A stretch of 64,000 bases of DNA from Teratosphaeria epicoccoides (taxonomy: Eukaryota > Ascomycota > Dothideomycetes > Mycosphaerellales > Teratosphaeriaceae). Each line of letters starts with the position of its first letter. Position 1 is the stretch's first letter. Below, in pieces: positions 45,781 through 58,926 of this stretch. The DNA lies in contig JADDMT010000037.1 of the NCBI GenBank assembly GCA_021401465.1, positions 62,001 to 126,000 of the forward strand, read 5' to 3'. Under the pieces are notes generated by a model. It had not been told where the DNA came from. It saw only the letters and a list, made by a program, of their open reading frames with translations, and ran no database searches. A program made the position numbers and the translations under genes.

Positions 45781-48008
45781 TTACTCGACCGTAACCGACT
45801 TCGCCAAGTTTCTCGGGAAGTCAACATTGAGGCCTTCGCCAACCGCCAACCAGTATGCCATCAACTGCAACGGCACCACGTTGAGAAGACCCTGAAGCAC
45901 GTCGACGGTGTGCGGCACCTCAATCTTGTCCGTCTTGTCTCCAGGGAACTCCTGGTCGCCCTTGTTGCAAATGACGATCGGCCGGCCCTTGCGAGCAATG
46001 ACTTGCTGGTAGGCGTTCAAGGACTTGGCGAAAAGCCCGTCGCGCGTCAGGATCATGACGATAGGGAGGTTCTCGTCGACGAGCGCGAGGACACCGTGCT
46101 TGAGCTCGCCGGACATCACGGCTTCGCAGTGGAGGTAGGAGATTTCTTTGATCTTGAGGGCGCCTGGAGACGCGTCAGCGTTGAGTAATTGGTCGTTGGT
46201 TTGTGCACTTACCTTCCAGCGCAGTCGCGTGCTGAGCGCCACGACCCAACAGAAGCAGCGATTTCTGGTCCTTGAACTTTGTGCAAAGTTCCTTGATGCT
46301 CTTGTCCATTTTGAGGATCTCCTTGAACTGCTCTGAGATCTTGCCAAGACCTTCCATGATCTCCAACCGCCGTTGTTGCTTGCTGGACCTGTCCTCGCTC
46401 AGACTAAGAGCGAACATGATCATGCAGACAAACTGTGAAGTGTACGCCTTTGTAGATGCAACACCAATCTCGGGCCCGGCGTTGATATGGACACCACAGT
46501 GAGTCATCAAGGAGATACTGGAACCGACGACGTTGACGATACCGACGGTGAGAGCACCGCGCTCCAAGCAGTAGCGGAGAGCCATAAGCGAATCGGCTGT
46601 CTCACCAGACTGAGACACGAAGACGCAGGTATCGTCACGGAAGACCGGTGCCTGACGGTCTAGGAAGTCAGAAGCCAGCTCAACAGCGATCGGAATGTCG
46701 GTCAGCTCCTCGAAAGCACCGCGGACAGCCATACAGCTGTGGTAGGAGGTACCACAAGCAATGAAGATCAAACGGCGGCAACGCCTGATGGTGCTGATGT
46801 ACTGCCTCAGCCCACCGAGCGTCACGGTCCTCTCCTCCACATTCAGACGACCACGCATGGCGTTCACAACCGACTCTGGCTGCTCGAAGATCTCCTTCTG
46901 CATGAAGTGGTCGAAGTCGCCCTTCATGATTTCCTGCAGCTCGATCTCGATCGTCTGGATGGCGCGCACATTACTCGTGCCATCTGTCTTGCTGAGGCGA
47001 TGAATGTTCAGCTGGCCCTCGTGAATGTGCGCAATGTCGTCGTCTTCGAGATAAAGCACCTTCTTGGTGTGCTCGATGATGGCAGCTGGGTCACTGGACA
47101 GGAAGAATTCCGCAGGCTGTGGCATGCCATCGTCTGACAAGAATGCGCGGGACTGGCTGCGATGGAGCAGAGACTTATCGGGCGGTGCAAGGAGATTAGC
47201 GCCAAGTCCGCCAGCCTTCTTTCTCAAGGCAGTGTTCTGGTTTGCGAGCTCGGCTGAGAGCAGGTTCTCATTTTGAGCGATCTCAACGTCGACAAAGTCC
47301 ACCTTCATCTTCTTCTGTGTCCTGACACCGACAACCAGTGGCGAACCTTTACGAGCAGCCACGACTTCACCAGGAAAGTGCACGCTTTTCATAAGCAGCC
47401 CAAAGGCACCTGACAGTTCCTTGATGACAGCCTTTGCCAGCGTAGTGAAGTCGATTGTGGGATGCTCATCGAAAATGAACTTGGCCAGCTTCGCGATAGC
47501 CTCAGTATCCGTTTCCGTCTCGAACTCGAAGCCCTTCGTCTCCAGTAGCGCCTTCAGCTCTTTGTAGTTGGTGATGATGCCATTGTGCACAACCGCAAAC
47601 TCCCACTTAGGGTCGGAGCGGTGTGGGTGGCAATTGACGCGCGATGGCGGGCCGTGGGTGGCCCATCGAGTGTGTGCAATGCCAGCGTGGTTGTCGAAAG
47701 TTTTGGTGAGGTCTGGCTGCTCTGCTGCGATTAACTCCTTCAGCTTCGCAACTTTGCCCACCTCTTTAAAGGCAAGCACCTCATTCCGCTTGTCGCCATC
47801 GATTGCGAGACCCGCTGAATCGTAGCCGCGGTATTCCAAACGGGACAGACCTGCACGCACGGAAACGTCAGCGCATACATTCCTTTGTGTTACAGAAATC
47901 CCCAAAACGCCTGAGGGGCAGTTCAGCCTCACCATTGACGAGGGTGTCGAGTATGTACTTCCTGTCCTTCTCCACCAGATAGTTGATGTATCCAAAGATA
48001 CCACACAT
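45781..48008 (-). CDS. gfa1: glutamine:fructose-6-phosphate amidotransferase (isomerizing), three exons
   Basis: Makes glucosamine-6-phosphate from fructose-6-phosphate and glutamine, the first committed step to UDP-GlcNAc and chitin (cytosolic). Exons 47933-48008, 46213-47850 and 45781-46163. Introns 47851-47932 (GTGAGG...GTGCAG) and 46164-46212 (GTAAGT...CTCCAG). They give 698 aa, close to the ~700 of fungal GFA1. ATG 48008 is fixed by MCGIFGYINYLV, since Cys2 is the glutaminase nucleophile. The GATase-II domain is about 2-300, with TRWATHG (86-92), HNG (114-116) and ETDTEAIA. The fungal insert at about 205-275 holds RSQS (256-259), a possible kinase site. The two SIS domains carry ACGTSY (390-395), SQSGETADS (438-446), ASTKAYTSQ and HATALEGALKIKEISYLH. 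The end NLAKSVTVE is the canonical C-terminus. All catalytic segments are intact and no RIP stops occur. It is a single-copy essential-type gene enclosed by transposons. Confidence 0.97.
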
Positions 48009-50975
48009 CTTGAATGCTGTTTGCTATTGGCTATCAGAGCGTGGCGCTCGTCTTTACTCCAGCAGATAGTGTTAAGTTGTCTGCCTGCGAAGCAACCTTT
48101 ACTGGGCCAAACTGATGATGGCAATAACCGGTTGGGAAGTGCGTTTGCTTGAACGATGGAAAAAGGAAGACGGCGACTATTGATATGCTGCAGACTGGTA
48201 CGCTGGGCTGTGGGAAGTAGCGCTTGACCAGTAAGTAGTGGTAGGGCATCTATGTATTATTATTTACAGCTTTGACCAGGGTCTGGTTTCACATATCAAG
48301 ATGGCTGCAACCGGAAGCAGCTTTTCGCCGGCCTATGACATTCTTCCTCCCTTCTTTTCCCTTTGTGCCCGCCGGCTGCCACACGTCAAGCGTCTTTTCC
48401 TGGACGTGCGCATGTAGCAGTACAGTCTTTACGCCACTCACACCACCTTCTCGTACAATCCTCAGCTATTTGTGGCGGGCGGGTTCTCAATCCGGCGTTG
48501 GCGAAGTAGCTTTACTATCTTTAGCGCGTTCTGGTGGGTCATGTGATCTGTTTCGTACCTGCATTAAGCTCGCGCGCCTCTTTTTGGCCTGGCAACGTCA
48601 CGGCTCGTATTCTGACAATAACCATGCATGTGTTTTCGTCCTGCTCTTTGTTCTTTTCTTGCGCCGACGATCAGATGCTATCTGATAGCCGGGACGCTGT
48701 GAAGTGCGCCCTCATAGACTGCTCTCGGCGCCAATGCGTCGCTCGGCACCTGGACCTCCGTAAAGACGCCACCTACAGAAAGCGCAGGCAAGCTCAGAGG
48801 GCAGGACCAAGGTCTGGTACTTAGTCCAACAGAGACGGCCACCACGACTTGGGCGCGGTCTATCGAACGTCGTCGTGGTCCCTACTATGGCAGAGAAGGT
48901 CGAGAGTGCACGGCTCTGACTTCGAGCTGCGGCAGACGCACGTGGTAGACACGTGGGCACAGGAAGATGATCATTGGCAAAGCCAGAACCCGATATCCAG
49001 GATGGCATGATGATCATTTTTGCCGGCTTGCTGAAGTACGTAACAAACACTTACTAGGTACCGCAGTAGTCGCGGCAGGTATGTTCCTAGCCCTCTGCCA
49101 TGGGTTGCATCTGCAAACAATTGCACACAGCTGGAAGTGTTAATTCTGGGAAATGACCAGGGGGGGACATCAAGACATGGCTGGAAACAATCTTGGCACG
49201 AATTGGACGAATGTGGCAGGTACTGAAGCTCAGCAGTTGGACGTCCAGTCAAGGTACCGACTTTTGAAGCGGCTGAATGCTTTGGAGTGGAACTACGGCT
49301 GGCGCCATCAGTTGGCCGGTCGTTCGAGACGGATCGGTGCTCAATCCATTGGATCTTGGACCACTTCAGTTTCACCTTCTTCAAATCACCTTCTTCATTG
49401 GATGCTCGCATGGCTATGAAGTATCTGTCACACATTGAGCGGGAAACTGACTGTCGGTCATGTTTCGGAAAAGATATGCCAATTTCTCCAAATTGTAAGG
49501 AGGCATCAAGCATGCTTGTGAAGACGTTGAATGTCTGGTGCCGCGTCCGATCTACCGATCCAGGATCAGTGTTAGTGAAGGGGAGCGAGCGGCCTGACTC
49601 CCCTTGACCCACGCCTTTATTCGGCCTTTTCACTGATGTCGCTCGAGCCAGGTGGCTCGATTCGGAGACTTCACAATAATAACAGTGATTCCATCAATGA
49701 TACCATCAGTTGGACAATTGACGATACCATCCATACTTGATCTTTGAACCAATGTTTTAAGCAGCTGACAGAGCATCATCAGCCATGTCCACCGTGTCAG
49801 CAAGCCGTTGGACCTGTCGACAGGCACCAGTCGTATCGAGCGACCATCAGTCGTATCAAGAAGGAGTAAGGCTTATCAACAGATGAACACTGCTATCAAC
49901 AAGCAGTCGATGAGGCCAAGAGTCAGCCGTCCCGGTCACAAGCAGTCAACCACGTCCACAAATCGGCTAGTCGATTCCGCTCGGCTCCTGTCCTTTGTCC
50001 AAAGCATAATAGCTATCAGTGAGGCAGTAAGGCGGACAAAGAGCCTCTCACATCGTAGTCCGGCCTCGCGAGAAGTGCACTTTCATTGGAGCCACATCGG
50101 TTGATTGATGGCGGTGCTGCATTGCTTAGAGCAACGAAGCTGAAGCAAGGAGTGAGGTGCAGTGAAAGTAACAACAAACAAGACAATGCAATGTTTCGCA
50201 TTGTTCCCGGAGTTGCACCTGCGGAGAACCTGCAAGGAACATACTTACGGCCACGCGATGGGCACCAATGTAGTGCAGCTCTCGATTCTTGACACTATAG
50301 GATGACAGTAGGTCGACGAGTGGATCCGGCAGCCTGAAGGTCTGTTGAACGGCCAGTCTTAGAGGGTGACAGGATGCTTGGTCAATTTTCTTAATTAGCA
50401 TCTGCTAATGGTCAAAAAATGCCGACAAATGGTGTCATATACAATGCGGATGGTGAACTGCGATTGACATGCTGAAGTAGTTTCGTCTAGTTCATGATCC
50501 CCTGCTACACAAGTATCCAAGGGTCCAAGATCGCACTGCAGTACTGATACACTATTCCGTTAGAACATGCTTGATTCGCAATAAGGTTTTTTTTTGCCGG
50601 TGAAGCATGGAGCCAAGCGCAGACACTGATTGTACCGGAAGCTTCGGTCTAACAGTCAAGGCCTCCTGCCCTTGCCTTTGCCCTTGCCCTTGCACTCTCG
50701 TGTTTGACATACTATGTGCGTCCGCTTCTGGCGCTGCTCCGGCTACCAACTTTCCATGATGTCCTAGTGAAGTAGTAGATGCCAAGCTATAGGAGGTAAA
50801 GTGACTTCTAAGTACCGACGTGCGTTCGGTGCCCGGGACATGTTCAAAGAAGAGGATTTGAGGCGTATCTTTTTTTTCTAGATGCACGCCACTCTGTAAG
50901 CAATCTTATATTAGCTTCAAGAAACAAAATGCTTTACTAAAACATTGTTACTATAGTAGGTATACCTTAAGAAAG
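48009..50975. other. unmutated upstream region of GFA1, no supported gene
   Basis: About 3 kb of non-RIP sequence. 48009-48700 is the likely GFA1 promoter. It is pyrimidine-rich on both sides of 48330 and no clear TATA box is seen. Several frames exist (minus 48971-49633, 220 codons; plus 48272-48685; minus 50552-50887). None shows a recognisable domain, convincing introns or a codon pattern like GFA1. 49680-49870 has short direct repeats (ATACCATCA, CAGTCGTATC). 50675-50695 is a CCTTGC-type hexamer run. RIP-like composition resumes at about 50.9-50.98 kb. Confidence 0.5.
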
Positions 50976-51180
50976 AAAAAAATCTAGGAAAGAAGATAGA
51001 CTTAGATTAGCTTTATAGCTAATACTAAATAACTACTAGTTAAAGGCTTCCTAAGTAAGCCTAAAAGTAGAGTCCTTCTTATTAGCTAACTACTAACTAG
51101 CTATATAGAGAGACCTAAATGTTCTAAATTACCTAGGACTAATAGGAGTAGCTATACTATAAGAAGAGGTAGGTATCTTC
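50976..51180 (+). mobile_element. Gypsy1 fragment (end of the antisense gene)
   Basis: Aligns with 14470-14680 of Gypsy1-A, that is the end of the antisense gene (the TTAGCTTTATAGCTAATACT and TAACTACTAGTTAAAGGC blocks). It is more heavily RIP-mutated than the full copies. It is cut on the right by the Gypsy2-4 LTR. Its left edge is the border of the GFA1 island. Confidence 0.75.
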
Positions 51181-51601
51181 TAGTCATGAAGGTTATAAGT
51201 TACAAGCACTATAGCATGAGTTACAACACATGCAGGGAAGAAAGGATCTGTCATGTAAGGACAGATACCTAGATCTGTAGGGTTAGTCTACAGATCTATA
51301 GGCTTACATAGGAGAAAGGATCTGTTATATGAGGATAGATACCTAGATCTATAGGGTTAGTCTACAGATCTATAGACATAGGTCTAACAGGTCTGTTAAC
51401 AGATCTAGCAGAACTGCCCTATCTCTCTAGTATATAGGGATAGCTTCAGGACAGGTAGTTAGGAGCTTTATGCTTAATTTAATCCTCTCCTCTAAGGGGG
51501 ATAGTTAGTTACAAGGTTAATTGCTATTGTCGATATTCTTTACTACTCTGCGAGTCTAACACCTAATCCCCTTCCTACTATTAGCACCTACCCTTATGAC
51601 A
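51181..51601 (+). repeat. Gypsy2-4 5' LTR
   Basis: Family blocks are all present (CTAGATCTGTAGGGTTAGTC, CTCTCTAGTATATAGGGATA, ACTCTGCGAGTCTAACACC) and the end is CCTTATGACA. The start is blurred by the junction with the Gypsy1 fragment (TAGTCATGAAGGTTATAAG), so the left limit is accurate to a few bases only. Confidence 0.85.
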
Positions 51602-53410
51602 TTTTAAGCACTACTCCTAAGGAAGTATTAGGGGACTTGTTAAGTGCTTAACATACGCCTATGTTAAGTAGTTCCTTAGCTGTTAGTTTAACCTCTAGCG
51701 ATGATAGTTAACTAATACTATGAGAACAAATTACTACTATACCTCAAATTACTTAGTAGCTTGAATCTATTTACCTTAGCAAGATAGCTCTAGCATCTGT
51801 CGCAGGTTCGACTACTAGAAATAGACATGGCAATAATAGCTTCAAGATAGGAAGCCCTACAGAGTTTACAGGACAACGATCTCAAGTTAAGATGTTTATC
51901 CTCTAATGCTAGTTAGCATTTAATGTAGATACAGAACAATTTACGACATATCATAAGTAAATGATGTATATTGTCTCTTACCTAAAGGGACTAGCGTTCG
52001 AGTTCATCTAGCCTTACCTATCAGATTATCTAGATCACGTTAGTAGCGTCGAAGCTAGGAAGACAATAACTAGGGAGATTCTTAACTTAGACAAGTCCTT
52101 GTTTAAGGCGTTACGCGAAGCCTTTAGGCTTAGCAACAAACAACAAGGGGCTAAGAGAGCTCTCCTAGGAATCTAGTAGAAGGGTTCCGCTATTAAGTAC
52201 TATGCAGACTTTTAGACCCTCTCTGCTTAAGTCGACTAGAATGGTAATGCTTTAGCTACTTAGTTCTATTAGGGACTAAAGGAGACAGTTAAAGACAAAA
52301 TTACCTAGGGAGATCGACTAATGATACGGTTAATACTAGGGGGCCATTAGAGCCGCATAGGTTCTAATGCCTACCCTTAGTATGCAGTGACCCTGCTACA
52401 TATAGCAAGGGGGTCCTTCGTACATACATTAGCTTGTATGTCGTCTAAGTAGGATTAATGGTTGACGTAGGATGCCCCTACATTACTAACCCTACGATAC
52501 CCCTACGGGGATAGGCTTAGACATGCTTTCCCTAATTAAGGGGCGTCAGGGGTTATAAGTACCTCTAGCGCTACCTGTGTAATAAGCAGAAAGCAGCGCT
52601 GTCTTATACCTATTAAAAGGTCAGATTACTCTGTCATACTACGAGATATTTTCATATCATATAGCACATATATCTATATTAACTAACGACATTCAAGGAA
52701 ATAAGCAATCTTGCGATTAGGATCGATAATCGCATCTAGGAACGATAGCAGGAACGACAACATAGAAATTGCAGGCTAGCGTAGGCTAACTATAAGGTCT
52801 AATGATTAGCACTAAAATAGCGAAGCGATTACTATAGTCTCTAACTAATAGAGTTAGATGCGACTAAGGGACGCCTAAAGAGCGGACCCTAAGGGAAGCC
52901 ACGAAAGGGCCCTCCTACCTAGAATAGTCTGAAGAAGCCATTTGACAAGAGTAACCTCAAGTGCCATAACTGTAGAAAGAAAGGACACTTTGCCCGCGAG
53001 TGTTTTGCCAAGAAATAGCGTCAGGAACTTTAACAGACATAACAGGCTTACGCGACAACATCGGCACCTAAGTAAACGGCTGCTACTACTTAAGTACTAG
53101 ACTATGCCTTACTTACTTAGACTATGTGCTATGACGACGATTGTCGGATTCACATGAGTAATAAAGATAGTTCTAGATAGTACCCTAGCCATAACAAGGC
53201 ATAGTTAATCTACGCGCTAAGGGGTACACCTTCTAGTGAAATAGTCCTAAGGTAGTAGGAGCTAGAAGAAGAAGAAGGTTCTGACGACAAGTATGAGCTC
53301 GTTAAAGCCGTTATTCCTAATTCTAAGGAAGATGAGAGCATAGAGAGATAGGCTATGCCGCTACATGACATTAGACTCGATATCATCCGACTTATACAGA
53401 ACTAGTAGGC
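51602..53410 (+). pseudogene. Gypsy2-4 gag, RIP-inactivated and interrupted
   Basis: Homologous to the gag of Gypsy2-2. The knuckle is CHNCRKKGHFAREC at about 52964-53005 (its Gly is Arg, by a RIP-type change). It is split by the solo LTR 52322-52681 and ends at TAGGC (53406-53410) where Gypsy1-B begins. Confidence 0.85.
52322..52681 (+). repeat. solo Gypsy1 LTR with target duplication ACTAA
   Basis: A 360-bp LTR, TGATAC...TATTA, flanked by ACTAA at 52317-52321 and 52682-52686. It lies within the gag of Gypsy2-4. The flanking gag sequence joins exactly when the LTR and one ACTAA are removed. Confidence 0.95.
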
Positions 53411-53770
53411 TGATACGGTTAATACTAGGGGGCCATTAGAACCGCATAGGTTCTAATACCTGCCCTTAGCATGCAGTGACCCTGCTACATATAGCAAGGG
53501 GGTCCTTTGTACATACGTTAGCTCGTATGTCGTCTAAGTAGGATTAATAGTTGACGTAGGATGCCCCTATGTCACTAACCCTACGATACCCCTACGGGGA
53601 TAGGCTCGGACATGCTTTCCCTAATTAAGGAGCGTCAGGGGTTATAAGCACCCTTAGCGCTACCTCTACAATAAGCAGAAAGCAGCGCTATCTTGTACCT
53701 ATTAAAAGGTCGGATTACTCTGTCATACTACGAGATATTTTCATATCATATAGTATATACATCTATATTA
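53411..53770 (+). repeat. Gypsy1-B 5' LTR
   Basis: 360 bp, TGATACGG...CTATATTA, followed by the leader GTTCTACTTTCTCCC as in copy A. Confidence 0.93.
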
Positions 53771-53819
53771 GTTCTACTTTCTCCCCCCTGCTTTGCAGTC
53801 TAGTAGAGAATACTACGAT

Positions 53820-56800
53820 ATGTCTAGAGTACTACGTACTCGCAACTAACGCGTAGCGAGCGCTATCCTAAGCGCCTGCGATGGCGAAGCTAGCCTAAGT
53901 AACTAGCCTGTAGAAGCACCTCCTACAAGCGACACTACATTAAGCGACAGTTCTACTAGAGGCTAATTACGTAGCAGACAAGGCAATAGGCCCCTCGCAT
54001 AGGGACTATAGCTAACCCTGACTATCGACCTAGCCCTTGTAGCCATGATTGTCGATTAGGTTTCGAACTGCCTTGCGAACTAGAGCTAGAACCGCACTGC
54101 TTCTAGTAGCGACAACAGAGAGGACGACGAAGACGTCGCTATAAGCAGTACTAATAAACTAGTAGACAAAGAAATCTAGCGAGATTTTACGCTAGGGACC
54201 TGCGGAGACAACTCGCTAGTAGGCGCAGACCCTCTGCATATACCCGCGAGTCTAGTGCCTAAATTCGGGGCCATAGTAGGCTAACCTAGAGGCAGTCGTA
54301 ACGCACGTAACCCGAAGCTATTTAAGGGAGACACCTTGAAGGAGGCTCGAACTTTCTTGCAGGCGTGTAAGGCAGTTTTTGTGCTTAACTTACGCGGATA
54401 TTCTATAGAGGGCAAACGAGTCGCCTTTAGTGTAAGGTAGCTTAAAGAGGATAAAGAACCTCGCAATAATTAGCATAAGTAGTATAACCTTATGCAGGTC
54501 TATGACAGAACGTATACGTAGGCGGACTTTCGCTAGTTCTGTGTCGACTAGGTCGAGGATCTAGGGAACCGCGCCCTTACTATGTCTGTCGAGTATAAGA
54601 GGGCCAAGTAGGGGAAGGGACAAACTACCTCTAGCTTTGCTACCTACCTTACTATACTTGAGGGATAGATACTACTATATACTAAGACGCAACGTATGCG
54701 GCACCTACTCATCAAACTTAATGACAATCTTCAGAACATAATCATGACTTTTTATGAACTTCTGACAACTCGGCAAGACCTTGTGTCTCTTACGACACGT
54801 ATAGAGATTACCTTAAAGCGAAATAGAAAATCAGGCGGCAAGGATAATAAGCGTCTAAGCCCTAAGGACCTACTAAAGGGCCGCTATTACAAGCGCCCTA
54901 AGGGTCACGTCTAACGCGGTAGTTCATTCTAGAGGAGTAAGCCCTCTAAGCCTAAAGACAGTAGCGAGAAGCCTCCGAGTAGCTGCTACATCTGTAGAGC
55001 AAGGGACTACTAGGCAGCTTGCTATCCTAAACAAAGTGATAGGAAAAAGGTAAGCAAGGTGTCTAAAACCTCCCTAGAGGGGAGGCGAAAGAAGGACAAG
55101 CCCAAGACAACCGAATAGCTACTACGGGTATCTAAGCTGTCTGTTACTAATAGTGTAGACTTGTGGCCTACCTAGCGCCTATCTAGTACGGTCCGAGTTA
55201 ATAGCTCGCTTAAGCTAGTAGACTATATGCTAGACGAGCTTGCGGAGGTTAACGTGATACCCTAGCGGGTAATCATACGGCTTAGTTTGAAGCTAATCCT
55301 AGGAGCCCTGCTACCTACTATGAAGTCCTTTCGGGGCAAAGGCGTAGCGGCTTAAGGCGCGTATAACGTGCGCCTCTAACTCGCGGACTCCTCAGGAGAA
55401 GTGCGCGAGACTAACAAAGTCTTCTACACTAAAGACGTTCCTAATAAGGAGCTCCTACTTGGCTGCCCTTAGCGCTACAAGCAGGGAGTCGTTGTTAATA
55501 GAGCTACCTATAATTAGTTCTATAGCTCTATAGGCGAAGTTCCTATAGTAAGGATGCGTGACGCACACGGCTTCTACAAGGACATGAAGAAGGTCTAATG
55601 TATGTATGTAGTCCGCATACAGAATGTCAAGGAAGACATTACCCTTCTGCCTAAGTTAGAGGAATACGCCGATATTTTCGACGCAGAGGCTGCGGCCTAT
55701 GCCTAGGCCCTAGACGCGGAACATGCGATTAACCTCAAGGAGGGTTATAATCCTCCGTATCGGCCCCTGTACCCTATGTCGGAATCGTAGCTTAAAACAC
55801 TTTAAGACTATCTCTACAAGGCGTAAAGAAACGCGTGGATCCGACAAAGCGACAGCGAGGCTAGAGCGCTAGTTATGTTCATCCTAAAGAAGGATAACAC
55901 GCTCTGCCTATGCGTTAACTATAGGGGCCTTAACGTAGTAACTTAGAAGAACTGCTGCCTCCTACTACTTATTAGCGAGACGCTTGACCGCCTTAGTCGC
56001 GCCGCTATCTTCTTGTCTATCGACTTAAAGGACGCCTACTACTAGATACTAATCTGAAAGGGCGACGAGTAGAAGACTATGTTCTAAATGTAGTACAGAC
56101 ACTTTAAGTATATAGTAATGCTATTTAGCTTGACTAATATACTAGCGACATTCTAAGCGTATATTAACTAGGCCCTGGCTAGCCTCGTTAACACCTGCTA
56201 CGTAGTATATTTAGACGATATACTAGTCTACTCTGACTTAAAGGAGGAGCATATTCGGCGTCTAAGGATAGTACTCGAACAGCTCCGCAAGTTCGCTCTA
56301 TATGCGAACCTAAAGAAGTACTTATTCCTGACAGATAGGATTAAGTTTCTTAGATACATCGTCTCTACAGAAGGAGTCATCATGGATAACTAAAGGGTGT
56401 CTGTAATCGCGGAGTAGCTATAGCTAACTACTCTCTAAGAAGTATAGGTGTTCCTAGGATTTACTAACTTCTATTGCAGATTCATACGATCCTACTCGAA
56501 GATCGTGGCTCCCCCTACGGCCCTCGCAAAGGGCGCGATTCGAGGAAAAAAGCTAGGGATAGTGCCTTAGGAGGAGGCTTAGAGCAAAGCTTTCTCTAAA
56601 CTTAAAGCAGCTTTTTAAACTACGCCTATACTTTAGCACTTTGACTCTGCTACGAAGATCTAAATAGAGACTAATGCTTCAAAATTCGTAATAGCTGCAA
56701 TTATATCGCAGCTCTAGTCGCATGAAGGTAGTACGCGATAGTACCTAATTACCTTCTAGTCGCGGAAGATGCAGGGCGCTAAACTTAACTACGAGACTTA

Positions 56801-58784
56801 CAACTAAGAGCTTTTAGCTATTGTTAACAGCTTCAAGGAGTACTAACACTACCTCGAAGGCGTAGCGTACCCTATTAAGGTACTTACTAACTATAACAAC
56901 CTTCGTAGCTTTATAGGCATAAAACAGCTAAGTAATTAGCAAGCAAGGTAGGCGACTTTCCTCGCTAGCTTTGACTTCGTTATCTAGCATCGTTCTAGAA
57001 AGACAAACCTAGCTGACAGTCCTTCGCAACGACTAGACTACGACACTAGGGAGCAGGGTAACTAATAGCTCCTCCCTACGCTATAAACAAAGCTTGTAGT
57101 TTAGGGTAGCGACCTGTCGTTAGCTCCTCTTGTAGGTCGACTGCAGGTCTAATAGGGCCTCATGGCCTCTGCTAGCGACGAACCCTCCTACCTAGCGGTT
57201 ATAGTAACCGTGTCTAGCTCGATCCGTGTAGTAGTTAACTAGCTTACATGTAGTAAGCATGCGATGTCTAAAGAACCCTTTAAAGAAGTCTCGAGACTTA
57301 TTTAGCAGTTGCAAGAGCAAGAACCGGAGTTAATTAGTAAGGGTGTAGCCCTCTAGGACACTACAGGCAGTCTGAAGTACTAGACTAAGTCAGGCGACTT
57401 GTAGTACTTTGATAATAGGCTCTACGTACCTACTAACTACGTACTCCGTTCGCAGCTCCTCTATATTCATCATGATAATAAACTTGCAGGCCATTTTAGC
57501 GTAGAGAAGACAAACGCGCTTCTCGGACGTAAATACTAGTAGCTAACGCTAGAATAGGATGTCTCTAACTATGTCAAATCCTGCTAGACATGCTAGATTA
57601 GCAAATCTCGGCGCTATTGCCCCTATAGCGATGCTTCGGCATTCCTACTACTAGAGAGACTATAGCAAGACTTGACTATAGATTTTATCACTAATTTGCT
57701 ACTAGTAAGGTAGAGAGGCGATGTAGTTGATGCTATCCTTATAGTAGTCGACTAATACTCGAAGATGAATGTCTTCATCCTATGTATGAAAAAGTACACA
57801 AGTAGCAAGCTTGCGTAACTACTTTGCGACGAAGTCATATGACGCTTTAGTGTCCCCTAAAGTATCCTATCAGATTAAGGTTCTGTCTTTACTAGTAAAT
57901 ACTAGCAAGAATTTGTGTTTAAGGCGCGTGTTAAGTACCGCCTAAGTACAGCATTCTATCTATAGACTAATAGTTAGACTAAACATGTAAACTAGACTCT
58001 TAAGTAGTACCTTTAGTGCTACTACGCTAAGAACTAGGATGCCTAGGCTAACGTAATTCCTATAGCGGAATTTGCAGTTAATAATAGTATGTATGCTACT
58101 ATACATATGTTACTATTTCAGATTCTTTATAGCTTTAATCTAGAAATACACCTAGAACCGCCTTAGGACGAGTCTTCTAAGGAGAGGGTGCTAGCCACTA
58201 CGGAATTAGCGCGGCGTATACGCGAGGTACATTCGGTGCTAATAGAACACTAGAAAAAGGCCTTAGAATCCTAGATTAAACATAATAACGCCTATGCTAA
58301 ACCGATATAGTACGCCGTTAGTACGAAGGTATTACTATTAACGAAGAATCTCAAGCTAAAACTTCTAAGTAAGAAGATGACGCCAAGGTTTGTCAGACCC
58401 TTCTAGATACGCGACGTAATAGGCTTGCAGGCGTACTAGCTATTATTACTATTGTCATATTATGTACATGACATCTTCTACATATCTCTACTTAAACTAT
58501 AGGTATAGCGTAAGGGCGAAGAGCCTACAGACCTAATGCTAGTAGCAGAAGAGAACAAAGAGTAGGAAGTCAAGGGTATTAAGGACAGTATGCGGTGTAA
58601 AGGCGCAACGTACTATCTAGTAGAGTAGAAAGGATACCTACCTAAGTACACATAATAGGTTCTAGCTAAGGACTACAAGAACGCTCTAGAAGCTATTCGT
58701 GAATTCGAAGAGCGGAGGAGGCGTAAGTAGGGCTTAAGAAGGTCGATTTGTAGGAAGATAAGAGTTTCGGAGCAGAATTCTTAA
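53820..58784 (+). pseudogene. Gypsy1-B gag-pol polyprotein, RIP-inactivated
   Basis: 4965 bp from ATG 53820 to TAA 58784, exactly the length of copy A, with no indels. The gag knuckle also has Tyr for His (near 55010). The protease reads DELAEVNV where copy A has DDLAEVNVI. The RT keeps the Y-L-D-D block near 56208. The integrase also has Lys at the glutamate position (AAA). Shared changes at these sites suggest that they predate the separation of the copies or are favoured RIP sites. The stretch 54696-54914 is the longest stop-free piece. Confidence 0.92.
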
Positions 58785-58926
58785 TACATGCATGTAGCGC
58801 ATAACGCGCGAAGTAATAACAAGAAGCAAACGCCCTACTTATACATTATTGATGCCTAAAGGCACACCTAGAAAAAAAACCTAAGGAGAACAAGAGACAT
58901 ACTTAGATTAGCTTCATAGCTAATGC

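Noticed and set aside
45772..47137. Several plus-strand frames of 60-138 codons
   Set aside because: Antisense shadows of GFA1 exons.
46175..48124. 649-codon minus frame starting MPSSVWPSKG
   Set aside because: Its start lies in another frame upstream of the true ATG. The middle is GFA1 exon 2, but it reads through intron 1 and into intron 2. The spliced model 45781-48008 replaces it.
48971..49633. 220-codon minus-strand frame upstream of GFA1
   Set aside because: No domain, low-complexity-free but anonymous sequence, and overlapping frames of similar size on the other strand. It could be chance in a GC-balanced non-coding region.
50552..50887. 111-codon minus-strand frame with a Gly/Gln/Arg repeat
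   Set aside because: The repeat comes from a CCTTGC-type hexamer microsatellite and the rest has no recognisable protein features.
48009..50975. tRNA or 5S rRNA genes in the island
   Set aside because: No sequence that folds as a cloverleaf with A and B boxes was recognised by eye. A tRNAscan run would be decisive.
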